Shown piece by piece: positions 1 through 7,462 of a stretch of DNA of 44,688 bases; position 1 is the first letter of the stretch, and each line of letters begins with the position of its first letter. Both the position numbers and the translations under genes were made by a program. The DNA is from Candidatus Poribacteria bacterium. Its GTDB lineage: Bacteria > Poribacteria > WGA-4E > PCPOR2b. The notes beneath the pieces were generated by a model. It had not been told where the DNA came from, did no database searches, and was given only the letters and a program-made list of their open reading frames with translations. Location of the stretch: positions 1 to 44,688 of the forward strand of contig JAJECO010000057.1 of the NCBI GenBank assembly GCA_022822005.1. The letters run 5' to 3'.

Positions 1-239
1 TTAGAGAATATAAAATCTGGACTAAGAAGAAAGACGAAAATGTCTGTCTCGTCCATCTTTTTTCTGATTTCTTTGGAAATAGTTTGTCCCGGAAGGATAT
101 TTAGATCAGACCAATCCCTGAGCAAGTTATTCCTCTTCAGCCCAGAAAGTGCTGTCTCCATATCGTTTCTATGTTGAGCATCTTTATGGGAATAACTATA
201 GAATAGGTTTGCATAGAAAGTAGTACCGTCACTTTTCAT
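1..239 (-). CDS. TIR-domain protein, N-terminal part (cut by window edge)
   Basis: The minus strand from the ATG at 239-237 reads 79 codons without a stop to the window edge. An AAGGAG Shine-Dalgarno lies a few bases upstream. The start MKSDGTTFYANLFYSYSHKD is the beta-A region of a TIR domain, and LRDWSDLNILPGQTI and ETDIFVFLLSPDF match the following TIR strands and helices. Bacterial TIR domains are often NAD-consuming effectors in anti-phage systems. The catalytic Glu region and any effector or sensor domain lie outside the window. The gene follows the HNH gene by 58 bp in the same direction, so it is probably the third gene of the same operon. The TIR call is firm; the defence role is inferred from the neighbours. 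Confidence 0.8.
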   Translation of the reverse strand, partial: MKSDGTTFYANLFYSYSHKDAQHRNDMETALSGLKRNNLLRDWSDLNILPGQTISKEIRKKMDETDIFVFLLSPDFIFS

Positions 240-297
240 AATTTTCTCCTTGATTGGATATTTGGCAATACTATATCTCAGTTCATTATATAAGATC

Positions 298-1221
298 TTA
301 CTTCACCGGCACTGACAATTCACGGTAATCCCCTTTAAAAACCTCTTTAACGTGCCAACCGATAAACTCCACTTCCGGATAATAAGACCGCCTTTGAGGA
401 AAGTTGATCTTTTCACCATGAAACCTCATAAGCCATTCCTCAAAGCCCACTGAACCGTCGGCATCAACTGATACCATTATTTCTAGCTGATCGGATAGCG
501 CAAACGCCCCACGGTCAAATAGCTTATGGTGTAATGAACATAGAGCCAATCCATTTTCTTCTGTATCGGGACCATTTGCTTGATGCCATTTTATATGAGA
601 CGCTTCTAAAGCAACGGGTTGATGACGTAATTTCACATCAAAGCCGCAGACGGCGCATTTATATTCGTAGGCTTTCAAGACATTCGCTCGGAAGTTAGGG
701 TTTCGCCTTCGCCGTTTGGAACCTCGCCTTTGCGGCTCAAAAATCTGGAAAGGTGGCTCAAGCTCAACAGTCTGTAAAATGTCTTCATGGATTGAATAAG
801 GAAAATGAGCGTATAGTAGGCTCTGAACTATCTCATATACTAGTCTCAGATCATTTTGAAGTTGCTCGACAATAACTTTGTGGAAACCGCCGGAAACATT
901 GTGATCAAGGAGCTTTCGGTTGCTGGGATTCTTACCTAGGTTTGGTGTATTTTGATCAGCATCTGCCACTTGCCAAACCCCGTCATTTTGGAGGAACCAA
1001 AACGGATACTCTGGTCTATAATTATCTCGTCTTGGACCAAACTCCCTTAATAAGTGTTTGAGAGGCTCATTTACTTCGGAATATGGAAGGGGTTGACTTT
1101 TGCCTCGTAATAATTTTCCAATCGCATACAAAACTAGCAAAGGTTTATGAGGAGCTCTCTCGCCACCTCTTTTCCACACCTTTAATTGTTCAAATTTTTG
1201 AATAATTTCTTCTCTGTCCAT
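298..1221 (-). CDS. HNH endonuclease with sulfur-binding (SBD)-like N-terminal domain
   Basis: A 307-residue protein in two parts. Residues about 1-150 (HKPLLVLYAIGKLL at 25-38 and PEYPFWFLQNDGVW at 70-83) resemble the sulfur-binding domain of ScoMcrA-type type IV restriction enzymes, which recognise phosphorothioated DNA. Residues about 175-245 form a complete zinc HNH nuclease: C189/C192, H209 in EASHIKWH, N223 in EENGLALC, and C228 with H231/H232 in SLHHKLFD. A basic linker (KRRRRN, 169-174) separates them. Such enzymes cut DNA carrying phosphorothioate or related modification. The gene sits 36 bp after a PP-loop sulfurtransferase-like gene, which fits that chemistry. The start has no strong Shine-Dalgarno, suggesting translational coupling. 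The HNH call is certain; the SBD call is by recognised pattern and should be checked by profile search. Confidence 0.85.
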   Translation of the reverse strand: MDREEIIQKFEQLKVWKRGGERAPHKPLLVLYAIGKLLRGKSQPLPYSEVNEPLKHLLREFGPRRDNYRPEYPFWFLQNDGVWQVADADQNTPNLGKNPSNRKLLDHNVSGGFHKVIVEQLQNDLRLVYEIVQSLLYAHFPYSIHEDILQTVELEPPFQIFEPQRRGSKRRRRNPNFRANVLKAYEYKCAVCGFDVKLRHQPVALEASHIKWHQANGPDTEENGLALCSLHHKLFDRGAFALSDQLEIMVSVDADGSVGFEEWLMRFHGEKINFPQRRSYYPEVEFIGWHVKEVFKGDYRELSVPVK

Positions 1222-1257
1222 TTTGACGCTTTGTTGTTTGGGGGAATTTGCAATAAG

Positions 1258-2064
1258 TTACGCACTACAAATCAGACACGGCTCCTCATCGTCCTCATCA
1301 TCAAGGACATCACCGAAGATTTCAACTAATGGACGATTCGGTTGTGCTTCCTTTTCCCGTGCCATTGTCTTCGCATAGTTTTCCTCAATCTGCCGTACCC
1401 GTTCAGGATCGGACAGTTCTTCTAAACTTTCGCTTTGGCTCCAAGTATACCGCTCGCCTGTATCTTTATCAAATTTCTCGTAATCCTTGGCGAGTTCAAA
1501 GAGGTCGGGGTGGTTCTTCTTCAATCCAATCCACTCTGCTTTGCGTTGGTAGAAACAGAAATAGCACCCGGAGCGAGTTCGCCACTGGTAATACTCCGGC
1601 AAGCCGAGACCGCTCTCCTCCAAAATCCGATAGACATCCCGCTCGGTGATGCCGTCCTCTTTGAAAGGATATTTGGGTTCAATATTTCGCGCCTCAACGT
1701 TCTTCAGGGGTTTATAGCCAACACGGTCCTCGTCGGCACGGATGGCGATGTAGTTGTAAGCCTTATCCTCAGCGACAAAATCCTCAAAGGGTTTGATTTT
1801 GAGGAGGCGAGTGCACCAGCGCACCTGTGATGATGGTAGCAAATCGCCAAAAACCGAAAGCCAGTGGTCAAACGTGCGCTCGGCGTTCAACTTTTCAATT
1901 TTTTTGCCCAAAAAGGCTTCCAACCGATCGAGGAATTCATAGGTTTCCGGTAATTCCTTGCCCGTATCGCAGAAGGCGTATTCCATCTCCGGCACTCTGT
2001 CACGCATGTAGATAGCGAGTGCTGAACTATCTTTGCCGCCGGAAAGACCGAGGATATGGCGCAT
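1258..2064 (-). CDS. PAPS-reductase/DndC-like ATP pyrophosphatase (CysH family)
   Basis: A member of the phosphoadenosine phosphosulfate reductase superfamily, whose members activate substrates with ATP for sulfur transfer. The PP-loop motif SGGKDS lies about eight residues from the N terminus. Other family marks are FCDTGKELPETYEF, RWCTRLLK, and a CYFC motif followed by FYQRKAEWIGL. The protein ends in CLICSA after an acidic stretch (DDEDDEEPC). The Cys in RWC plus the CxxC pairs could ligate an Fe-S cluster, as in DndC. I place the start at the ATG at 2064, because GGAG lies five bases before it; an in-frame ATG at 2076 has no comparable site. It is the first gene of the run leading to the SBD-HNH and TIR genes. 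It is shorter than typical DndC and no dndD/dndE is visible, so assimilatory sulfate reduction is not excluded but is unlikely in this context. Confidence 0.8.
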   Translation of the reverse strand: MRHILGLSGGKDSSALAIYMRDRVPEMEYAFCDTGKELPETYEFLDRLEAFLGKKIEKLNAERTFDHWLSVFGDLLPSSQVRWCTRLLKIKPFEDFVAEDKAYNYIAIRADEDRVGYKPLKNVEARNIEPKYPFKEDGITERDVYRILEESGLGLPEYYQWRTRSGCYFCFYQRKAEWIGLKKNHPDLFELAKDYEKFDKDTGERYTWSQSESLEELSDPERVRQIEENYAKTMAREKEAQPNRPLVEIFGDVLDDEDDEEPCLICSA

Positions 2065-2076
2065 TTTTTCTCCCAT

Positions 2077-2439
2077 GGTATGCCCTACTTTCTTCTTGAG
2101 ATGTGCTCCCCTGTTGCTAACAGAATTGATTATAGTAGATTTTAGAATTAACTAGACACTCCCAATGCACAACCAACCCCCTAAATCCCCCTTATCAGGG
2201 GGACTTATGAACCCGCTGTGTAAGTCCTAATTTATCCGCGTAATCTGCTAAATCCGTTTTAATCCGCGATTCAGACAAATGGCACATGTCGCCCCGCTGG
2301 GGCTTTGGGGTATGGGGCTATCCGGATGCTATAAACATGTCGCCCCGCTGGGGCTGAATGAAGCAATGAATCAATGATTTTTATGTTTCACGCATCACGT
2401 TTCACGTTATCAACAGCTGCAAACTAACACCATTGGTTA
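2077..2439. repeat. Repeat-rich intergenic region upstream of the CysH-like gene
   Basis: No convincing gene. About 2127-2165 resembles the left end of the MITE-like element at 6019 (TAGTAGATTTTAGAATTAA here). Around 2168-2210 lies a CCCCCT/AGGGGG inverted repeat. GCCCCGCTGGGGC micro-hairpins sit at 2291-2303 and 2342-2354. Positions 2231-2295 are a near-copy of 2743-2796. Positions about 2385-2440 match the distal end of the large dispersed repeat found at 3295 and 33732. Confidence 0.75.
2231..2295 (+). repeat. Direct repeat, left copy, flanking hicB-like gene
   Basis: The run from TTTATCCGCGTAATCTGCTA through ATTCAGACAAATGGCACATG to TCGCC recurs at 2743-2796 with only a few substitutions. 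The two copies bracket the hicB-like gene about 0.5 kb apart. Confidence 0.75.
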
Positions 2440-2655
2440 TTAAGCGGTAGCCACATCAATAAACGCTGCTGTTGATGATGGCAGCGGCACAACAACACCA
2501 TCTTCTCGCAGACCCTCGATATGAAATTGGATCGCTTCTGTAATCAATCCGCGCACTTCTTCCATTGTCTCGCCTATCGCAACGCAGCCGGGGAGGTCGG
2601 GCACATAGGCACTATAACTGTTTACCTCTTTTTCAAAAACGGCAAGATATTGCAT
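2440..2655 (-). CDS. HicB-family antitoxin-like protein, solitary
   Basis: A 71-residue protein. The segment FEKEVNSYSAYVPDLPGCVA, then GETMEEVRGLITEAIQFHIEGL, is the partial RNase H-like fold of HicB antitoxins (the old UPF0150 family). HicB normally neutralises the HicA mRNA interferase, but no HicA-like reading frame precedes or follows it here. The short C-terminal tail shows no clear ribbon-helix-helix or HTH DNA-binding domain. GAGG five bases before the ATG supports the start. It stands alone between direct repeats and many hairpin repeats, so it is either an orphan antitoxin or a relic brought in with repetitive DNA. The family call is confident; function without a partner is unknown. 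Confidence 0.8.
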   Translation of the reverse strand: MQYLAVFEKEVNSYSAYVPDLPGCVAIGETMEEVRGLITEAIQFHIEGLREDGVVVPLPSSTAAFIDVATA

Positions 2656-3294
2656 AAGTTCCTCGGAACCGGGGCAATAATCGCAATCTGCGACATCTAC
2701 AGTTCAGATTTAACCGCTCAACCGAACCTACATTTATCTGCGTAATCTGCTAAATCCGTTTTAATCTGCGATTCAGACAAATGACACATGTCGCCCGCCC
2801 CGATAAATCCCCGATGAATCGGGACAGGCGGGATTCAAAACTGGGGCTAAATGCACCCTGTCCCGTCCTAAAATAGTCCCGTTTCGCGTTCCGGTTTATA
2901 TCCTGAAAATCCTGATTCAGACAATAATTATGAACCGCCCTCAATCATTATAGATTTTACCACACAATTGTTTCGTTAGGTAGAAAATATTCGTATACAA
3001 TTAAAAAAGCATCGTCAAGCCAATCCCTATCCCATCAGATTGCTTCGCTTCGATCATCAGCGCAGATATTAGTAACAAACAGCCTATAAGGCGGAAGAGG
3101 TAACACATATAGCTTATCTTGTCAAGCACTGCTCCCGGCTTCCGTAGGGCTATCCAGTTTTAGGCTTTTTACCCGTTTTGTTTGAAAAGTCGGAGTCGGG
3201 AAGTCGGGATTCGGAGATCCCTCCTACAGAGAAACGAGTGTCAAGATTGGGAAATCCCTCCCCGATAAATCGGGATGCAAGCACTTACAGAAAA
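2656..3294. repeat. Repeat-rich intergenic region, no gene seen
   Basis: Contains the right copy of the direct repeat (2743-2796), a CCCCGAT/ATCGGGG palindrome region (about 2797-2835), a second fragment ending in GATTCAGACAATAATTATG (about 2910-2932), and AT-rich sequence to 3060. Short minus-strand frames here are built from repeat sequence and have no protein-like features. Confidence 0.65.
2743..2796 (+). repeat. Direct repeat, right copy, flanking hicB-like gene
   Basis: Near-identical to 2231-2295 over its length, with CCGCG changed to CTGCG at two places. It continues into a variant of the CACATGTCGCC hairpin unit. Confidence 0.75.
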
Positions 3295-3654
3295 ACTATG
3301 GTGAACAATACAAATAAGTACACACATTAACCTTTGGCGTTAGTTAGCGAAAGGGTCTTTCCCACATTGTTGAAGCGTTCATTAATTCATTAGTGGGATA
3401 GCTCATTGATTCTTCTTAGGTTCTGCCCTTTGGCTGCACATGTCGCCCCTCCCCGATAAATCGGGATTCGAAACCGGGGCTTTGGGGTATCTGTTTATCC
3501 ATGTACTATAAACATGTCGCCCCGCCGGGGCTAAAGGCACCGACGATCCAATAGTTTTGATGTGTCACGCATCACGTTTGACGTTATCAACAGCTGCAAA
3601 CTAACACCGGTGGTTATTATTCAAATGTATCAGTAATTATAATTTTTACCATAA
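3295..3654 (+). repeat. Dispersed repeat element, copy A (360 bp)
   Basis: Begins ACTATGGTGAACAATACAAA and ends AATTATAATTTTTACCATAA. The same sequence recurs at 33732-34040 in the same orientation, with scattered substitutions. Copy A carries about 50 extra bases, including one more hairpin unit (GCCCCGCCGGGGC at 3519-3531). The ends form a short imperfect inverted repeat (TATGGTGA against TTATGGTAAA). No protein-coding frame is shared between the copies. From 3655 to the next gene at 3814 nothing else was recognised. Confidence 0.85.
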
Positions 3655-3813
3655 ATGACCCTACTGGCTTCCCTCCGTACATTTCCCAAACTATTTTGAA
3701 CAGTTAGACAGCAATTGATGTTAAGATAATCTGCATAAGAAACCTACCAGTAATTATTACTAGGGCTAACTTCAACCAAACGACACACATACCTTCGCAG
3801 AGGATAACAGCTT

Positions 3814-5001
3814 ATGAGATGGGTGAATGTTCAAGAGATCTACGCCGATGGCAAACACAACGCTTGGCCCGACATGTGTCGCTGGCGGGGTAGATATTAC
3901 GTTATATTTAACTCCGGTGGGGTGGGTCATGCAAACGGTCACTCCATTTGTCTCCTATCTTCCACCGACGGTGAGCGGTGGGAGAAGGTGATCGAACGCC
4001 CCTCAATGGAGTGGACCGTATCGACCGATGCCACACGCGGTGCGCTGTGTCCTAAACTGTTACCGACCGATGATCGGCTTATTGTGATGTTCTACTACTA
4101 TGCGCCCGGAAATATCGATGCGTCGGAGAAACAGAAGCAGCATCTTAGGAACCGATGGTTAGAACTCAACGGCTCGGAGCAGAGTTTTGCGCGTTGGATT
4201 GGGCATCACGATGTATCGTTTCGGACGGCGCTCACATTTACGGAAGACGGTCATACCTTCTCATCGCCGCAACCGCTGTTTGGTCCAAGTTGGCGTGTCT
4301 GGCGACCGCATACCTTCGACGGACGACATTATGTTATCGGTTTCCGATGCCATGGCCAATCTTGGGAAATCAGCCCAGCGTTAGAACGCATGATTCCGGT
4401 TGCGGATTCGATTGAAATGTTTGAAAGCGCGTCCCTGTTTGGTTCCGAAGATGGGCTTCAATGGTCGCGGGTCAGCGATATCGGCGTTGATGATAACGAC
4501 GAGCCGGATTTTGACTTCACGGCGGAAGGTCGCCTGTTAGCCGTCAGTCGAACCGGTGCGTCAATGAGTGAGGATCGTCCTGCCATGGCGTACATGAGCG
4601 ATCCACCCTACACAGATTGGCGCAGAGTGGCCTTGAGTGCACCGTTGAACTCTCCCGCGGTCCGGCGTGTAGGGGATCAATGGGTGGTCGCCGGTCGTGC
4701 GTTGGTCCAAGGATCCGAGAGGCCCGCTCGGTTTGCTCCTGACACAGCGTTCGACGCGTATGGTCCCACCCGCTTGTGGCTGCTCGATGACCAGAGCGGC
4801 ACACTGACGGAAGGTGCCACATTGCCGAGTTGGGGTGACAGCGCCTATCCGGCGATTGAGGTGACGGACGAAGGGGATCTGTTAGTTGTCTACTATTCCT
4901 GCTCTGAGACAATTGACGCCAATCTCCTGATGGGACCGGGACCGTTACCGGGGAAATACGCCCCGACGTCGATTTATCTTGCCCGCGTGGTTATGGAGTG
5001 A
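3814..5001 (+). CDS. Sialidase/glycosidase-like beta-propeller protein (BNR/Asp-box)
   Basis: A 395-residue protein with repeated Asp-box-like motifs of sialidase-type propellers: SSTDGERWEKV (about 49-59), TEDGHTFSSP (about 142-151) and GSEDGLQWSRV (about 210-220). The opening (WPDMCRWRGRYYVIFNSGGV) and repeated aromatic strands also fit a five- or six-bladed propeller of the exo-sialidase or GH43/GH32-like type. No signal peptide is visible, so it is probably cytoplasmic. The substrate cannot be read from the sequence. The start has only a distant GAGG. It opens a plus-strand series with an SDR, a C45 peptidase and a second SDR, suggesting sugar-derivative or amide catabolism. The fold call is good; catalytic activity is uncertain. 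Confidence 0.7.
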   Translation: MRWVNVQEIYADGKHNAWPDMCRWRGRYYVIFNSGGVGHANGHSICLLSSTDGERWEKVIERPSMEWTVSTDATRGALCPKLLPTDDRLIVMFYYYAPGNIDASEKQKQHLRNRWLELNGSEQSFARWIGHHDVSFRTALTFTEDGHTFSSPQPLFGPSWRVWRPHTFDGRHYVIGFRCHGQSWEISPALERMIPVADSIEMFESASLFGSEDGLQWSRVSDIGVDDNDEPDFDFTAEGRLLAVSRTGASMSEDRPAMAYMSDPPYTDWRRVALSAPLNSPAVRRVGDQWVVAGRALVQGSERPARFAPDTAFDAYGPTRLWLLDDQSGTLTEGATLPSWGDSAYPAIEVTDEGDLLVVYYSCSETIDANLLMGPGPLPGKYAPTSIYLARVVME

Positions 5002-5078
5002 ACCGAGGGTGATTTTCTTGCCTCAGCGGACGATGGCGTGTTACTATCACCTGAGTTGCTAGTTGCTAAACCGGCTCG

Positions 5079-5139
5079 GCTTGGATAGGCATATCCAAGC
5101 CCGATTTGCGGCGGTGTTGTGGATTTGTCAATCCACAAC
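5079..5139 (+). terminator. Two tandem hairpins after the sialidase-like gene
   Basis: GCTTGGATA (5079-5087) pairs with TATCCAAGC (5092-5100) over a 4-nt loop. GTTGTGGATT (5116-5125) pairs with AATCCACAAC (5130-5139) over a 4-nt loop. Neither is followed by a T run. They may be Rho-independent-like pause sites, mRNA-end stabilisers or repeat-family hairpins. Confidence 0.4.
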
Positions 5140-5195
5140 GAGCAGGACCATTAGCATTTATCCGACAGTGTGCTACTACTAAGAGGAGGTAGACA

Positions 5196-5993
5196 GTGCC
5201 AAGGTATGAACTGGATGGACAGGTCGCCATTGTAACGGGTGCCGGACGCGGGATTGGTAGGGCGACTGCGCTGCGGTTGGCTCGCGAAGGCACGAGTGTT
5301 ACGGTTGCGGATATCGATGAAGCAAATACAAATCAGGTCGCGGAAGAAATCGAATCAGCCGGTGGAACTGCCCACGCGTACACAGTGGACGTAACGGACA
5401 GAGCCGATACCGAGCGGATGGTGGCTGAGACAGTGGATCGGTTTGGCAGGTTGGATATTCTGGTCAACAACGCTGGAATTGCCGTTATCGCATCACTGAT
5501 GGACACCGACGAGGCAGCATGGGATTCGTTGATGAACGTGAATGCCAAGGGGGTGTTACTCTGTTCCCAAGCGGCGGCCCGGCAGATGATCGATCAGGGC
5601 AGCGGGGGCCGGATCATTAACAACGCGTCCGGTGCGGGTAAGATCGCGCCCGGTAGAAGCACACCGCTTGGCGCATACGCTGCGAGCAAGCACGCTGTTG
5701 TCGCACTCACCAAACAGTTCGGATTGGAGTTGTCCTCGCATGGGATTTTGGTCAACTGTGTGTGTCCCGGTATTGTGGATACATCGATGTGGGACCTGAT
5801 TGACCGTGAAGTCGCTCAATTGGAAGGTGTGCCGGTCGGCTCGGTGAAGGCGCGCGCGGCGGCTGGCATCCCGGTTGGCCGGATCCAGCAGCCGGAGGAT
5901 GTCGCCAACCTGATCGCGTATCTCGCATCATCGGACGCCAGCTATATCACGGCGCAAGCCCTTAATGTGTCGGGCGGTATGTTGCCGTATTGA
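5196..5993 (+). CDS. Short-chain dehydrogenase/reductase
   Basis: A 265-residue classical SDR, an NAD(P)H-dependent oxidoreductase usually acting on hydroxyl or keto groups of sugars, steroids or acyl carriers. TGAGRGIG (14-21) binds the cofactor. D39 after the second strand suggests NAD(H) preference. NNAG lies at 91-94, and the catalytic Ser, Tyr and Lys are S145, Y161 and K165 (YAASK). Translation starts at a GTG (5196), supported by the strong AGAGGAGG site six bases upstream. It lies in the plus-strand cluster between the sialidase-like gene and the C45 peptidase, from which it is separated by a MITE-like element. The substrate is unknown. Confidence 0.9.
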   Translation: MPRYELDGQVAIVTGAGRGIGRATALRLAREGTSVTVADIDEANTNQVAEEIESAGGTAHAYTVDVTDRADTERMVAETVDRFGRLDILVNNAGIAVIASLMDTDEAAWDSLMNVNAKGVLLCSQAAARQMIDQGSGGRIINNASGAGKIAPGRSTPLGAYAASKHAVVALTKQFGLELSSHGILVNCVCPGIVDTSMWDLIDREVAQLEGVPVGSVKARAAAGIPVGRIQQPEDVANLIAYLASSDASYITAQALNVSGGMLPY

Positions 5994-6389
5994 TCTCGTC
6001 GGGACGATATAGGTTCATTTATGGTAGATCTTAGAATTAATGAAACACTCCAAACCGAACCGCATTGCCCCCAGGTCCGGTAGGTGCGGTTTCTAACCGC
6101 ACCGCATCGGCGCAGTTGGAAACAGCGCCTACCATACACGGGGAGCGAAAGCGTCTATCTGTTTTTAGGATCTACCATAATTCTCCCGTAGGCTCGATCT
6201 TCTGGTCGAAGCTACGGCGAGGCAAAATGTCCCGCCTACGGATTTGGGGCATTCCGAAATCGGTTAGACAGTGGCAAACTAAATAGCCTTAGAGACGATG
6301 GAAAAGTTCTTGCCCTCAGGCTCGAAATCGGTTATCCTTTTTGGACAGTTCCACTATTTTTTAATTCGCCCATTTTTTGAGGAGAGGAC
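5994..6389. other. Intergenic region with MITE-like element
   Basis: No gene seen. The left half is the inverted-repeat element 6019-6180. The right half (6181-6389) contains short imperfect GTAGG/CCTAC inverted repeats and a T-rich stretch before the C45 peptidase. Confidence 0.6.
6019..6180. mobile_element. MITE-like element with 15-bp terminal inverted repeats
   Basis: The left end TTATGGTAGATCTTA (6019-6033) is inverted at the right end as TAGGATCTACCATAA (6166-6180), with 14 of 15 bases matching. Inside is a perfect hairpin, GGTGCGGTT (6083-6091) with AACCGCACC (6095-6103). The 162-bp element encodes nothing. A related left end occurs at about 2127-2165. No clear target duplication was identified. 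Confidence 0.55.
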
Positions 6390-7421
6390 ATGACGGAACA
6401 TACATTCCCCCTAATTGAGGTATCCGGCAACGCGTATCAGATGGGCTACCAGCACGGGGAACAGGCGACCGATCTGGTGCAAAAATATCTGTTGTGGATT
6501 GAGCGACTGACGGGCAAGTCGAGGCAGTCACTGGCTCAGAACGCGATGGCTTTTCTCCCCATGATGGAGAAACTCAGTCTCGCCTTTGTGGAAGAGGTTC
6601 GGGGACTCGCCGACGGAGCGGGCATCAGTTTTGAAGAGGCGGTGCTGTGTCAGGCACGCGCCGAAGCTGCCCGGGTGCACGAAGGGGGATGCACGGCATT
6701 TGCGCTCACCGGTTCATCCACGGCGGATGGTCTACCGTTGGCGGGCCAGAACCAAGATTTGGAGCCGGAATACGGGGATGTGGCAATTCTACTTCACGTC
6801 AAGCCGACTGACGGTCGTCCCAGAGCCTTGATATTTACGTTTGCCGGACAGCTTGGCTATTCGGGCGTGAACGAGTACGGATTGGCGCACTTCGCCAACG
6901 CGCTCTATGATTTCGAGTGGAGTATGGGGATTCCCCACTATCCGCTCAAACGCGTCATGTTAGAACAGTCGAGCGTTGAGGATTGTATCGACCTTTTGAA
7001 AGCGCATCGGACCTGCTCGGCGGCAAATGCGGTAATCTGCGATGGCGAAGGCAACATCGGCGATGTGGAGGTCCGCCCGGAAGGGGTTGTACCTTTCGAG
7101 GATGAGCATTCAGACTGTCGCCTGCACACCAATCACTACTTGACCTCCCCGTTTGTAGATTACGAAACCCATTCGCTGCCGGACTCCTGCCCGCGACTTG
7201 ACCGCATCCGAGTGTTAGTTCGGGAGCATTGGGGGAAGATCACTGTCGATACCTTGAAGCATATCCTCGCAGACCACCAAGGTGATCCGGGCGGCATCTG
7301 TCGGCACGGGGAACAGAATATGCACTCGATTTCTGGCTACATCGCCGAACCGGCAAAGAAGGTGCTGCACGTGCGTCGGGGGCACGGCTGTCTGGGCACT
7401 TGGCAGACTTACTCGGTATAG
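6390..7421 (+). CDS. C45-family peptidase / acyl-CoA:6-APA acyltransferase-like Ntn hydrolase
   Basis: A 343-residue homologue of isopenicillin-N acyltransferase (peptidase family C45). These proenzymes cleave themselves before a Cys, which becomes the N-terminal nucleophile and then hydrolyses or transfers amide-linked acyl groups. The HEGG-CTAFAL context puts the predicted scission at Gly100/Cys101, close to the family position. NQDLEP, FAGQLGYSGVNEYGL and TNHYL are further family blocks. GAGGAGAGG directly before the ATG supports the start. No signal peptide is seen. It lies 41 bp before an SDR and is probably co-transcribed with it. The natural substrate of most bacterial members is unknown; nothing here points to beta-lactam synthesis. 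Confidence 0.85.
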   Translation: MTEHTFPLIEVSGNAYQMGYQHGEQATDLVQKYLLWIERLTGKSRQSLAQNAMAFLPMMEKLSLAFVEEVRGLADGAGISFEEAVLCQARAEAARVHEGGCTAFALTGSSTADGLPLAGQNQDLEPEYGDVAILLHVKPTDGRPRALIFTFAGQLGYSGVNEYGLAHFANALYDFEWSMGIPHYPLKRVMLEQSSVEDCIDLLKAHRTCSAANAVICDGEGNIGDVEVRPEGVVPFEDEHSDCRLHTNHYLTSPFVDYETHSLPDSCPRLDRIRVLVREHWGKITVDTLKHILADHQGDPGGICRHGEQNMHSISGYIAEPAKKVLHVRRGHGCLGTWQTYSV

Positions 7422-7462
7422 GCAAATGAGACGTGGGCGGATTTGCTTGGAGGAGATAGAAA

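Noticed and set aside
2656-2745. Remnant of a hicA toxin gene upstream of hicB
   Set aside because: One minus-strand frame gives a PVPRN-like string as at the HicA C terminus, but it is short, broken by a stop and overlaps the wrong frame. Not enough to call a gene relic.
2750-2944. 64-codon minus-strand frame in the repeat nest
   Set aside because: It is composed of repeat sequence, has no ribosome site and no protein-like pattern.
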